Assembly (NCBI GenBank): GCA_022113835.1
Contig: JAILWY010000025.1
Coordinates: forward strand, 6,836,501-6,900,500
Direction: 5' to 3'
DNA length: 64,000 bases
DNA from: Atopsyche davidsoni
Lineage: Eukaryota; Arthropoda; Insecta; Trichoptera; Hydrobiosidae
The notes below the pieces were generated by a model, which was not told the DNA's origin, searched no databases, and saw only the letters and a program-made list of their open reading frames with translations. Made by a program: the position numbers and the translations under genes. Positions 46,255-57,649 of this stretch are shown here, piece after piece; positions within the stretch are counted from its first letter, which is position 1; each line of letters starts with the position of its first letter.

Positions 46255-47347
46255 TTTAGTAGTAACCAGGCGTTAGATTCGAGGTTCTTGTTATTTGTTT
46301 CACATTGTAAACTTGTGTTTTTGAAGTGAAATTCTAGAATAGCATAAATTTAATTTTCAAGATTGTTTCAAGCGTAATACTTACCAGGATTGTGTTAAAA
46401 AGTCCTGCTCTTTAGTATATCTGCAGTTTCCAAAAAGGTTTCGCTAAAATATGTACGCATGCTGTGTTTAATGAATTCCTGGAAAAATCTTTCACAACTT
46501 AGTATAAGTGCTATGCGGCTTTAGACTGCGGAGTTAGACTGAGGCGGAAGTAGAAATCGAAAAGAAAATGCACTACGGAAACAGGCCATTCGTTTTTAAA
46601 TTAATGCGGATTTCATTTTCTGTTATAGTTTATTTAATCTGTGTATTTCATAGTAAATAGTAAATACTAAACAGTTAACGTCTCCATTGCGTAAAGTGAC
46701 TAAGTCCAACGTAATAAAAAGGCAATAATACAAAATGATAATCAAGTAATCAAACAAGGTACTTACATCTCAATGTAAAAAAATCATTCAATACCAAATA
46801 CAGGATGTAGCCTTTAAATACAAAATATTTCATTACAAATAAAAATTACACTTAACTACAAGTATGACATCTTGGTCTAATTTAAGATTAAATATGTCGA
46901 TAAACGCATTTAGAAATTACAATATGGAAATTTTCACTAAACGACTATGTTCATGTTGAAATGAGTATTTACTATTTACTGTGATTTACGGTTATAGAAG
47001 AGCCCGATTCGAAGTTAGCTCTGAAGTAGGCGATGCATTTTTAACATGGAACTGATTGTGATTTATTCTGCGATAGGAACCCAAAATTAAATTATAGGTT
47101 TATAGAAATAGTTATAGGAAGTCACCATAAGAATTGTGCATTCAATTATAGCAATTTATTTTGGGTAATGAAAGTGAATCCATCTCATGAAGTATTTTAC
47201 GGAAACAATTTTACTTGATATTACAGTGGAAATATATTTATAAGCTAACAGTATCTTAGGTTATGTTAAGACGCGGCAAATTCTAGAGAGTTTGATTGAG
47301 CTTGGTGTGTTTGTTGTAGTCGGTAGTTAGCGTAGACGTGTGCAGAG
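46255..47347. other. No gene seen
   Basis: AT-rich, with no repeat shared within the window apart from the LTR edge. Confidence 0.5.
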
Positions 47348-47449
47348 ATGGGTAAGAGCGCTTCTGTTTTAAACTTATTGAAGAAGTTGAGAGGAAGCCT
47401 GTCAAGTGAGGTGAATTACAAGGGTTTTAAAAGAATCTGCTTCGTCTGA
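47348..47449 (+). CDS. Small basic ORF or first exon
   Basis: Thirty-three codons starting MGKSASVLNLLKKLRGSLSS in a mildly GC-enriched island, preceded by AGTCGGTAGTTAGCG. Donor-like A|GTGAGG (47406) and GAG|GTGAAT (47411) sit inside, so this may be a first exon whose amphipathic Lys/Leu helix continues elsewhere. No second exon was found before the receptor gene at 49093. Confidence 0.2.
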   Translation: MGKSASVLNLLKKLRGSLSSEVNYKGFKRICFV

Positions 47450-49092
47450 ACAATGCCTAGAATTTTTATGTCAATTTCAGCATATTCTAAGGTCTTAAAT
47501 AATTAATACTTATTTTACTGAATAATATTACATTACTGAGACAGCAACTTACTGGTATTTTATATGTGGCCATGAAATGAAAACTTTCTATAAACATTGA
47601 AAATATTAAGGTACTTAAAATATAATATAAAAAAATTATTAAAAATATGCCATTCCTTCACACATTGCCTTTAGTATGTAAATTTATTAACCACGTACCA
47701 ATGAATATCGAAACAATATAATAAATATTGGCTGTCAAGGTTTGTTGTATTACATCTGAAATTATTGTATTTGGGACAAGGCACAGCGTGTATCGTACAT
47801 AAAGCAATGTTTAATATATTTTTTATTTCAGTTTGGTCTTTCTCAGTAATGCAATATTATCAAAATTAATTCTTTTAATGATTACTACTACCACCAAGAA
47901 GTTATTCAAAAAAATATAAACAGATTTTTTATCAATAAATGTATTATCGTTAACAACATTCAGTGTGTTGAAAAATTCACAACAAAAGTGAATTTCAACT
48001 CAACGACTATCGGATAAACAGCCCTTTGAGTCTTTTTTTTTACTATCGGCCCCGGGCAACGCTGTGGTGCTACTTCCGGGTGCCGACAACTGGTCTTCTT
48101 AATTTTTAATGTTTTTGAGTCTACCATAATAATAATACTTGATTTCTTGCATCTCAATTTATGAATGATTGATCTTAAAAATGTGATTATATTTTTTTAA
48201 ATGACTTACATATATGTTCAAGGTCATTCCTTCCATTGTCAAACATGTGTTATTGTTTTAAAATTTAAGATATTTTACTGGTGCTTTTAGGTAAAGAATT
48301 ACGGCTTTTAAAAATAATACTCGGTGTCAAAATTATAAGAAACGTCAGTAAGTAGACTTGTAAGAAAAGAGAGCCTTCGTATTGGCCAGTCCAAATAGAA
48401 GTTCACGTATTCACAAAGATCTTCAATATATTTTATTTAATGTCCACAATTATATTATAAACCACTTTGTGTGTGTTTTTTTTTAATAATAATTAAGTAT
48501 ACTGATATCTCTTGTTTTAAGTTTTCATTATTTGCACTCTATGCTGGGACAATTTTCCCTAAATTTTCCGTGTCTAAATAGTCGAGCATAAGATTAAAGT
48601 AACATAGAATTTTTTTTCCAGTATAATTACGCTGAATACAAATTACACTCTGTTCCAGCAGTGGCTTCATTTATCAATAATTTGTGGCCTTTTCTTAATG
48701 AGTTTCCTTAAACTTGAGTCTTGAGATTAATGTGAATGAAATGTATTGAGTATAATAAAAATGATATGCTATCCACTTTTAACTGCGGTTGTTTTATTGA
48801 CCGGTTTCCATTCTAGAAAACATCACAACATAGCAACGACTCCTTAAATGGGTATCAGGGGGTAGCAGTGTCTAACAATGAATTTTATTTATTAAAAATG
48901 ATGTGAAAGTCTTCGAAAGCTGAATAATTAAAATATACTGTTATCTAAATATGTATCCATTTAATTCCATTAGGAATATTAAGAGCCATTAAAACGGTTA
49001 ATTGGCTTTCAATACCACTTGGGCAGCTACATCGCTTATTCAGTACAGAATATATAGTATAATACCCAACAGAATTGGTCGTCTTTTACAAC
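47450..49092. other. No gene seen
   Basis: AT-rich. A GC-rich patch at about 48045-48095 (CGGCCCCGGGCAACGCTGTG, GTGCTACTTCCGGGTGCCG) stands out but is not coding in any long frame; probably a transposon piece. Confidence 0.5.
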
Positions 49093-51000
49093 ATGGCTCT
49101 TACAAAAATAAAAAACGCATTCAAAGCCAAAACTGTGATGGAAGCGATGCTTCCAGTTGGAATCGCATCAAGAATAGCCGGACTAGCTCCCTTTAAATAT
49201 GTCATCAAACCTGGAAAGTCCAAAACATACTTCCACTATCCAACATTATTATTTTTACTCTGCGGAGTGTCTTTTTACTCATACTGCATAATATACTTCT
49301 ACCAAAGCCAAGAAACAATTGTCGGAGCCTTCAACAGCACTCCGCTATTTTTATATTCTGAAAAAGTTCTAATCTATATCGGATGCTTATATTTCTTTAC
49401 TTTGTTTGTGAAATCGTGCTACTACAGGAACAGACTTGCCAAGAACATAGAAATCTTTGTTGAAATCGATAAGCTTTTTGAACTGCTCAAAATTCGGAGG
49501 AAATACACGCAGTATTGTATAAAACTTTCACTTATGAGCATTTTTGAACAAATATTCAGTTTCGGTTTTATATTGCTTCATAATTTCCTCGTTACCAAAT
49601 GGGACAAAAGGCCTTCGATACAATTGAGCTACATTCTTTACATGCCTTCCTATATATCGAATATTGCTCTTCTCATATATTTATCTTTTGTTATGTTAAA
49701 CACAAAAAATCTCTCTATTGTAAACAAGGAACTGTCCAAACTTAACAAATCGTGCACGGCTTTTATAAATCCATTCTCAAATCTGACAAATTCGTCAAAA
49801 AACAACGATGACATCTTTTCGGGGCATGAAAAAGAAATAAAGGAAAAGATTATGATAATTTGGCGAATTTATGATAAAATTTGCGACAGTGTTGATTACA
49901 TCAATAAAATATTTAGTGTTGAAATATTGAGCATATTTACGATAAGTTTTATTGCCATAGTAATGAATTTGTATTACCTGATGTATGTTATCGGTTGGCT
50001 TTACGCAAGTCGCACCACCGGGAATGTATACATCGTCATGTTTGCTTCCGTGCACCAGCTGGTGTCGCACATTTCGTCCCTGGCCATCGCCACTATTGGT
50101 TGCAACATCTGTAGGAATACGGTAAGTATCACATTAAGATTATTTATTTTTTATGCCATTTTTAATACAAACTGCTTTCTGTAACATATTTAGATTATTT
50201 ACCAATCACGTGGAGGTTTTTTGTTCTTCAACGCGACAGTTAAAATAATTGATATAATTTACCGAACGAATATCCAATAATTAAAATACGCTCGATAAAA
50301 TTTTATCAAGAGCATTTAATCTGAATTGTTAATATTTTCTATTACAACTAACGTTAAAAAGTTAATTGAAATATACCTCTCTGGTACGTTATTTAATCCT
50401 ATACAGTGAATATTATATTTGAGCACCTTTTGAGCTTTTACCCAATGTTAATTATTTTTTGTAGGGAAATGACACGGCTGTACTTCTAAACAAGATAATG
50501 ATTCTTGATTTGCCAGAAGATATTACAGAAAAGGTTGGGTTGGGCAAAGACTAAAGATTCCTACATAAAAAAATGATCTACTTCTCGCTAATACAATATT
50601 TATATATACTATCCAATCTATAATTTATCCAACGACTTCCATTTGTGACAGAGATAGTCAAGATTTTACGATCACTAAATTATTATAAACAATGCATGAA
50701 TTACCTCGTTGTAAATTTATTTACAGTTACACCAATTTTCAACGTACATGATGCATAGGAAGCCTCAATTTTCAGCACTGGGACTATTAAAAATTGACAA
50801 CTCCCTTATATTTTCTGTAAGTAATTATTTCGACACATGAACTGTTAAAAATAAATCCAAGTTTTAGTGCATAAATAATTTATTTGCAGATAATTGGAGC
50901 AAGCACAACGTACTTGGTCATTTTGCTGCAGTTCTCAATGGTTTCTTTGGATAATATTAGTTCTATCGATAGCATCGAAACTGCTAATATTGAAGATTAA
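49093..51000 (+). CDS. Gustatory receptor, 7tm_7 family
   Basis: Exons 49093-50121, 50465-50533, 50727-50816 and 50890-51000 join in frame to 432 residues, the usual size. The ATG at 49093 gives MALTKIKNAFKAKTVMEAM, a typical cytoplasmic N-terminus. About seven hydrophobic segments follow (for example YPTLLFLLCGVSFYSYCII near 55 and IFTISFIAIVMNLYYLMYVI near 280). The last exon carries TTYLVILLQF, the C-terminal TYhhhhhQF signature of insect gustatory receptors, and three late phase-0 introns near the C-terminus are also typical. Gustatory receptors are ligand-gated ion channels with inverted topology in taste neurons and other tissue. The ligand and subfamily cannot be assigned. It is a single copy here, with no tandem paralogue. 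Confidence 0.9.
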
Positions 51001-51053
51001 ATGTGTGTATACCTCGCGTAAAGCTTCACATCCGTAAAGCACTCGCCACAAGT

Positions 51054-51059
51054 AATAAA
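51054..51059 (+). other. Polyadenylation signal of the gustatory receptor
   Basis: AATAAA 54 bp after the stop codon, giving a short 3' UTR. Confidence 0.5.
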
Positions 51060-51980
51060 AGGGATTTCTACCATTCATTTTATCTTAGCCCAAATCAACC
51101 AGCTACTCCTTAAAATTAGAGATCGGAAACAAACTAAATACCATGCAAATCAAAGGTAAGATTAGAAACCAATCATTTGTATAAACTAACGGTTAAATTA
51201 GGGATGTTTTTGATTCTTGAGTATGACATTTTTGATACTCCTACTACTTCGGTACTTCTGGAGTACCGAAACCTTGAAACAGCTCAACACCCAAGAATCC
51301 AAACGAACTCGTGACAAGGTATAAACTTATGAGTAGGTTAATTAAACATATCAAGAATTAAATGTCAGAAACCGATCCGCTAACTGTTACTTATTAAATA
51401 AATGGCACTTTCCAATAAGACTCCCTAGATGTTTTTTTAAATTATATTATTTTATTATAATACACACTAAAACAAATAATAATATTATTATTTGAACAAA
51501 TAGTACGATCGGTTATATTATTATAGAATAATATAACCGAATACACAAAGATATAATATACGCTATTTTTATATTCTATAATATTTTTATATTGTCATTA
51601 CTGAAATATACTTAGTATTATAAAAGGATAATGATTACAAAGTAATATGGATTTTAATATAAATAATAGCACTGACCCAGGATAGAAATATCTTCTGCGA
51701 GATGGTCACCAACCTCCTCCGAGCATTCGAAGATGATAAATTTACAAAATAATAAATGATCATTATATAAAGGGACAAATTTGACGATATCGATTACCCG
51801 GTAAAAAAATAATAAGCTTTGTAAACTTGTCATAATTACGACAATGATTTGTTTTTAAATTGTTATTTTGTGAAGGTCTATTCATTATTGCCCTAACCTA
51901 ACCTAACCTTATTTTTTGCAAAATACCAAATTAAAATAAATGATAAGATTTTTTACAAAGCACTATAAATTAGAATGTGC
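51060..51980. other. Convergent intergenic region with repeat scraps
   Basis: Holds an R1/LINE 3' end scrap at about 51665-51740 (CTGACCCAGGATAGAAATAT, GATGGTCACCAACCTCCTCC) and a CCTAA run at 51893-51910. The rest is AT-rich. Confidence 0.6.
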
Positions 51981-53600
51981 TTATTTGTACATTATTTTAG
52001 GTAGAACGACGGAAGTTACTTTTTTTTCTAATTTACTAAACGACGACTTCATTATTGCTCTTTTGAGCATCTTTGAAAGCATGTTCATTGATTTAATTTG
52101 CTTCAAAAGATGTGTTTTATCTTGAGTATCTCTTTTTTCAGATGCGAGAATATCCTTTCTTATTTTCTTTGCTAAAGTAACATCAACAAAGCTTAAATCT
52201 TTATTAGCATTTCTATATGCGATAAGAAGATTTAATAACATGCTCTTCAATGACCAGTTCACTTCGATGGGAACTCTGCTATTGTAAGCACGAGATAAAC
52301 AAAATTGCAAAAGAGATGTCTCCTCTGACGCAATAGCATTGTAAAAAGTATTGTTAATGATATAACGTGCTCTATTCATAAAACATTCGGCCCTTTTCTC
52401 TTCCTCTTCTGTTACGCTTGTTAGAGCATTAATTTTTTTCAAAACAACACAATATTTATCATTCAAGAAGGTTTTGTTTAATGCTTTGTACATTTTTTTC
52501 ATTTTACTTAGCAGCTGAGAAAGTTTTACTGAATTGTTCCAACTATTTCCTACGTCTCTCTCCAACAAATGAAAGGCTCCCAGCAACTGTGACGGCTTAT
52601 CGAAATAAAGTAACGCTTTCGTAGACATATTACAATTTGTTTTTACAAATTCTACTAATTTCTCATATGATATATCGCAACCTTCTTCTGTGGGAATCAA
52701 GTAACGTTGAAAAAGTCTGCTACCTTTGAAAGTCATTTGAGTAGTAAATTTTGACAAATGATCCTCGTCTAATATTATTTCATTATTCTTTAACCATAAA
52801 ATCGGCGATATCAAATATAAGAAATGCTGATACATATTCAAGTGACGACATGTCTCTTCCATTAAAAAAACTTTCCCCTTAACAAAATTAAATTTATCAA
52901 TCAACGCATTGTACTCTTGATTTTTCTTATGCAATATCAAGGACATCTCTTCTTTGTTTCTCATTGCAACTATGGAATTATGAAGGTTTTCACATAAAAA
53001 CATTTCGTAATTATCAACACATCTTTGAAATTTAAGGCATTCTTTATCGCAAAGTTTGGAATTGTAATCCATTTCATCAGAAATTTTTAAGATTTCATCA
53101 TTTTGGTAACCAATCATTAGTTTATGCAAGTGACCTTTTTGTATACCTTCTTTGTAACTTCCAATAGAGATGGGAAAACCTATATTACGTCCTGTAACGG
53201 AAGAAAAAAAGTCTGGATCCATATCTAAGATGCTTTTGACTTTATTAGGTGGCTCGGGAAGAAACAACCTCTCCCTCAGGTCAGAAACTTGTTTCGACTT
53301 AATAGTGCCATGATCAACATAAGAAAGTCTGTTCTCTCTCCTCTTTGTTCTTACTTTATCGTGCTTAAGAAATACTTGGTAAGAGTCTTGTGCCCACATC
53401 GGTGGCAGCTTAAAAATAGGCGCTTCTTTAGTAACATCTCGGATCTCCGCTGGCTTTAAGTGGTTTCCAGAAATCAAGCAGTATTTTTTTTTTTGTAGCA
53501 CATTCTTAACGATATTTGTGACTTTGCAAGTTTGTTTTTTGGTAAAGCACTTGTATGCATTGAAGTACTCATTCTGATCCTGTATTTGTGATTTTGACAT
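51981..53600 (-). CDS. Coiled-coil protein, probably CFAP100-like axonemal protein
   Basis: A single uninterrupted frame of 539 residues with no intron. The middle (about 205-275) carries YEMFLCENLHNS, long heptad-like helices and MEETCRHLNMYQHFLYLISP. Helical segments ending in a YxxFLxxLSP-type motif are the pattern I associate with the DUF4200 domain of CFAP100/CCDC38-type proteins. The rest is charged and helical, with a Lys/Arg-rich C-terminus. CFAP100 belongs to the MIA complex that regulates inner-arm dynein in motile axonemes; in insects that would mean sperm tails or chordotonal cilia. Being intronless beside intron-split genes suggests a retrocopy or testis gene. The family call is from memory of patterns and is moderate; the gene itself is solid. 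It is head to head with PP2A-A. Confidence 0.7.
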   Translation of the reverse strand: MSKSQIQDQNEYFNAYKCFTKKQTCKVTNIVKNVLQKKKYCLISGNHLKPAEIRDVTKEAPIFKLPPMWAQDSYQVFLKHDKVRTKRRENRLSYVDHGTIKSKQVSDLRERLFLPEPPNKVKSILDMDPDFFSSVTGRNIGFPISIGSYKEGIQKGHLHKLMIGYQNDEILKISDEMDYNSKLCDKECLKFQRCVDNYEMFLCENLHNSIVAMRNKEEMSLILHKKNQEYNALIDKFNFVKGKVFLMEETCRHLNMYQHFLYLISPILWLKNNEIILDEDHLSKFTTQMTFKGSRLFQRYLIPTEEGCDISYEKLVEFVKTNCNMSTKALLYFDKPSQLLGAFHLLERDVGNSWNNSVKLSQLLSKMKKMYKALNKTFLNDKYCVVLKKINALTSVTEEEEKRAECFMNRARYIINNTFYNAIASEETSLLQFCLSRAYNSRVPIEVNWSLKSMLLNLLIAYRNANKDLSFVDVTLAKKIRKDILASEKRDTQDKTHLLKQIKSMNMLSKMLKRAIMKSSFSKLEKKVTSVVLPKIMYK

Positions 53601-54212
53601 TTTAATAATGAGATTTACTTAGCTTAGCGTTTATCAATTGTAACTTATTTAATATTTAATTATTACAAGACTTCATTTTTTAATAGTCATAATTAGTAAT
53701 GTCTACATCTTTATTGAAACACATTTTTTTTGTTTCTGTTATCACCATCTCTGGTTTTCTTTACGCAGCAATGCTTAAAAAAACAAATGATAGTGATTGC
53801 AGAAAGTTGAATATACGTATATATTTTTAATAATTATTTATTTGAAATGAATTTCCTAAGTAGTTCTCAGTTTAAAAAATTTTAAAAATGCAAAAAATAT
53901 ATTTTTTTTAATGCATATACATACACTATTATTGATTTTCAAAGTATTAAATAAATTTTAATTTGGAGTCTCAAAGTTTTTTTTTTGTTAAACGGTTTAA
54001 TTTTAATATGTTTTTATATTTTAGAGCTAGCAACACTGCGTAAGCCGTACTTCGTTGTCCGTAAGTTTGGTAGCCATTTTGTGGCCAATGTCAGTTTTGT
54101 GCAAAAACGACTGGATCGAGCGAATAATTATCTATTCCTGCGACATCATTTAGGACAAAAAGTGCATATTTGTGACCACCTTTGGACATCGTCCCGATAA
54201 AACGGAATAATC
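53601..54212. promoter_or_regulatory. Shared divergent promoter region and PP2A-A leader
   Basis: The two start codons are 612 bp apart in opposite directions. The left two-thirds are AT-rich; from about 54025 the sequence becomes mixed and includes GTAGCCATTTTGTGGCC and stays untranslated up to the PP2A-A ATG. No TATA box at a convincing distance on either side. Confidence 0.45.
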
Positions 54213-57200
54213 ATGGCTACCAGCGAGTCGGGGACCGATGAATCACTCTATCCGATAGCCGTCCTCATCGACGAATTGAAGAACGAGGATGTACACCTCC
54301 GCCTCAATTCGATCAAGAAGCTTTCCACCATTGCTCTTGCGTTGGGCGTAGAGAGAACTCGCAGCGAGCTCATACCGTTCCTAAAAGAGACGATATACGA
54401 CGAGGATGAGGTCCTTCTCGCCTTGGCGGAGCAGTTGGGCGATTTCATCAGTCTCGTGGGCGGCAGTGAGCACGCTTGGTGCCTTGTGGCCCCTCTGGAA
54501 ACGCTCGCCAGTGTCGAGGAAACCGTAGTTCGCGAAAAGGCGGTCGATTCACTCAAAGCTGTAGCGCAACATCACTCGGCACAACACCTGGAGAAGTATT
54601 TCTTCCCGCTGGTCCAGCGCTTAGCGGCCGGTGACTGGTTCACGACCAGGACATCAGCGTGCGGATTATTTTCAGCATGCTACCCTCGAGTAACTACGGC
54701 TCTAAAGGCGGAACTTCGCCAGCATTTCCGTCTACTGTGCCAGGACGACACTCCCATGGTTCGACGTGCCGCCGCATCCAAATTGGGTGAATTCGCCAAA
54801 GTAGTCGAGATAGAATATTTAAAATCTGACTTGATTCCCATGTTTGTGAACATGGCGCAAGATGAGCAAGACTCTGTGCGTCTCCTAGCAGTAGATGCGT
54901 GCGTAAGCATCGCAGGGCTGCTGCCGCCAGAAGATGTAGAACAGCTAGCCATGCCTACCGTACGAGCCTGCGCGGCAGACAACTCATGGCGCGTGCGATA
55001 CATGGTGGCCGACCGCTTTGGCGAACTTCAGGCTGCCGTGGGACCTGAACTGGCACGTGCTGACCTTGTGCCGGCTTTCCAGAGTCTGCTCAAAGACCTC
55101 GAAGCAGAAGTACGCGCTGCGGCTGCCAGCAAGGTACAATGAAAACTCGTTTAAATTTCAATCTTTGCTCACCTTTAAAAATCTGTTAAGTCTTAAAATG
55201 TTAAGACTTAACTTTTGATGTTAAGTATACTTTTACATACTGATAATTTACAAAAATACTACATGCTTATACAAATCTAACCTGTAAGCTGTAGTTATTA
55301 ATAGGTTTTAGTTTTTTTTTTGTTATTGTTTATAATTTTACATATAAAATATTGAATGGTTTTCATAATAAATATATATTAAAAGAGTGAAGTAATAAAT
55401 TTAAGTTCTACGCATAATATATTCCACATATTCCATGCTTTGTGAAAAAAGTAATTCACTCAAATAATAAATGTGTCAGTATATCATACTTACTTGGAAC
55501 TTAAATTAGTATTAATCAAAGAAATGATTGAAACAATCTGTCATAATATCTTTCTTGCAACAGTAAACAAGCCAATGATGAACTCGTAATCAAACACAAC
55601 AGTGTTTTCTCTTCTTCAGTGTAAGATCAAGTTCTATGCAACAAGGAAGTTAAATGTTTTATAAAATGCAAATGTTCATTTTGCTTCCTGTCAAAATCAA
55701 CACAAACTAATTATTTTCTAAAAAAAAATTATATGATTGCAATGTCATTACTTGATTATTTAATAAAATTAAATTCCATGTGCCGATAAGTTATATGAAC
55801 TAAATTTCCTTGACTGCAAATGGAAAATTCATGCTCGTGTTGCTATGCATACTGGTGCCCCAATCTCAACACAATAGTAACGTGATCTACACTCTGTAAA
55901 CGCGTCTCACCTTGTGCAGCATGATGCTTGCACAATGGCCTAAAACAATGGCGCATAGTAAGCTCAGGATATAAGCCAGCAAATTTATTTAGTAAATATA
56001 AAATAAGACCTGAAATAATAAACATTTATAAATTACTTATTGTTTATGAAATGTCTCCCATGAATTACTATCGTGAAATGTCCCTCCGATCTAAATATCA
56101 ATGAAAACATTGTTTAGAAACAAATATCTATATATATTTTCTTGCATGTGTGGGCCGCATGCCACTGAGCTAAAATTATTTCATCCAAATCAATCTTGTT
56201 TTTCTACACTTGTCCTTGAGTTGTAAAATCTTCATTAGTTCTACCAGCACGATAATATTAATAGGTTTAAATTTTTAACTGACCCTAATCAATTCCTCTG
56301 TGTTGGTTTTTCTGATGATTTTGGAACTAATTTTTACAGACGGTTTATACTTTCTGAAACCATATATATATTTTTGTATTTATTTTGATATAATTATTAT
56401 TATCTCTTAATTATATAGGCTGAATATAAGTACTCTCAATCTTATAAATATTTTTGTCTTATCTGAGATCAGAAGTTATGCAGTGATTTATTCGTTTCTT
56501 GATTTCTGACTAACTTGAGATATAATATTCTATTGCAGTAGTCTATTTTACATTAAAAATGTTGGATACAATATAAGTTAATTTTTATATTTTCTATTTC
56601 TCTTCTACTTTAAAACAATATTTTTCAACCTTGAAAGTATTATAATTTAACATAGTAGTATAATTCATCCGTATTTTTTTTGTGTTTATCTACTGCAGTT
56701 ATAAAAATCTATGGCTTTTATTAGACTGAAAATTTAATATTGTTTGCTATTATTTGGATTTCGGTCAGGACTCAATTTTGTGTTTTTTTAATTTCAGGTT
56801 AAGGAATTCTGCATGCACCTCGACAAAGCTCACCAAGAACAGATCATCATGACCTCCATCTTGCCCCAGATCAAGGAACTCGTGGGCGACCCCAACCAAC
56901 ACGTCAAGTCTGCTCTCGCCTCTGTCATCATGGGCCTCAGTCCCATCCTAGGCCGGGCTAATACCATCGAGCACCTCCTGCCCCTGTTCCTCAGCCAGCT
57001 CAAGGATGAGTGCGCCGAGGTGCGCCTCAACATCATCTCCAACCTCGAGTGCGTCAACGAGGTCATCGGCATCCAGCAACTCTCCCAGTCCCTCCTCCCC
57101 GCCATTGTGGAGCTGGCCGAGGACTCTAAGTGGCGGGTTCGCCTGGCCATTATCGAATACATGCCCTTGCTCGCCGGCCAACTCGGCCAGGAAGTCTTCG

Positions 57201-57649
57201 ATGAAAAACTCAGCGCCCTCTGCATGAGCTGGCTGGTGGATCATGTTTATGCCATCCGCGAAGCCGCCACTCTTAACCTGAAGAAACTAGTGCAGCAATT
57301 CGGTCCCGCCTGGGCTGAAACCAACATCGTTCCCAAAGTCCTCGCCATGTCCCGCGACACCAACTACCTGCACCGCATGACCTACCTCTTCTGCATAAAC
57401 GTGCTCGCTGAGGCCTGCGGGAAGGATATCTCCACACGAGTCCTATTGCCAACGGTCTTGTCCATGGCTGAAGACAACGTCGCCAATGTCAGATTTAATG
57501 TAGCCAAAACGTTGCAAAAGATGGGACCGTGGCTGGAGCCGTCTGTCATCCAACCGCAGGTCAAGCCAGTGCTCGAGAAGTTAAACATCGACCAGGATGT
57601 GGACGTCAAGTACTTCGCATCGGAGGCCATTGCCGGGCTAGCAGGTTAA
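54213..57649 (+). CDS. Pp2A-29B: Protein phosphatase 2A scaffold subunit A
   Basis: Two coding exons, 54213-55133 and 56798-57649, join in frame (GCCAGCAAG|GTTAAGGAA) to 590 residues, the standard length of the 65-kDa scaffold. It is HEAT repeats throughout: [20 protein letters not shown] opens repeat 1, and recognisable repeat cores include [31 protein letters not shown] and [20 protein letters not shown]. It ends [11 protein letters not shown]. The protein forms the horseshoe that holds the PP2A catalytic subunit and one of several B regulatory subunits, in cytoplasm and nucleus. Codon use is GC-rich compared with the AT-rich surroundings, as expected of a highly expressed gene. Only one intron, 1.66 kb, is seen in the coding region. 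Confidence 0.97.
55134..56797 (+). other. PP2A-A intron
   Basis: AT-rich with GTACAA donor and ATTTCAG acceptor. No repeat or nested gene recognised. Confidence 0.8.

Noticed and set aside
54248..57630. Antisense frames across PP2A-A exons
   Set aside because: They are shadows of a codon-biased, highly conserved gene on the plus strand.
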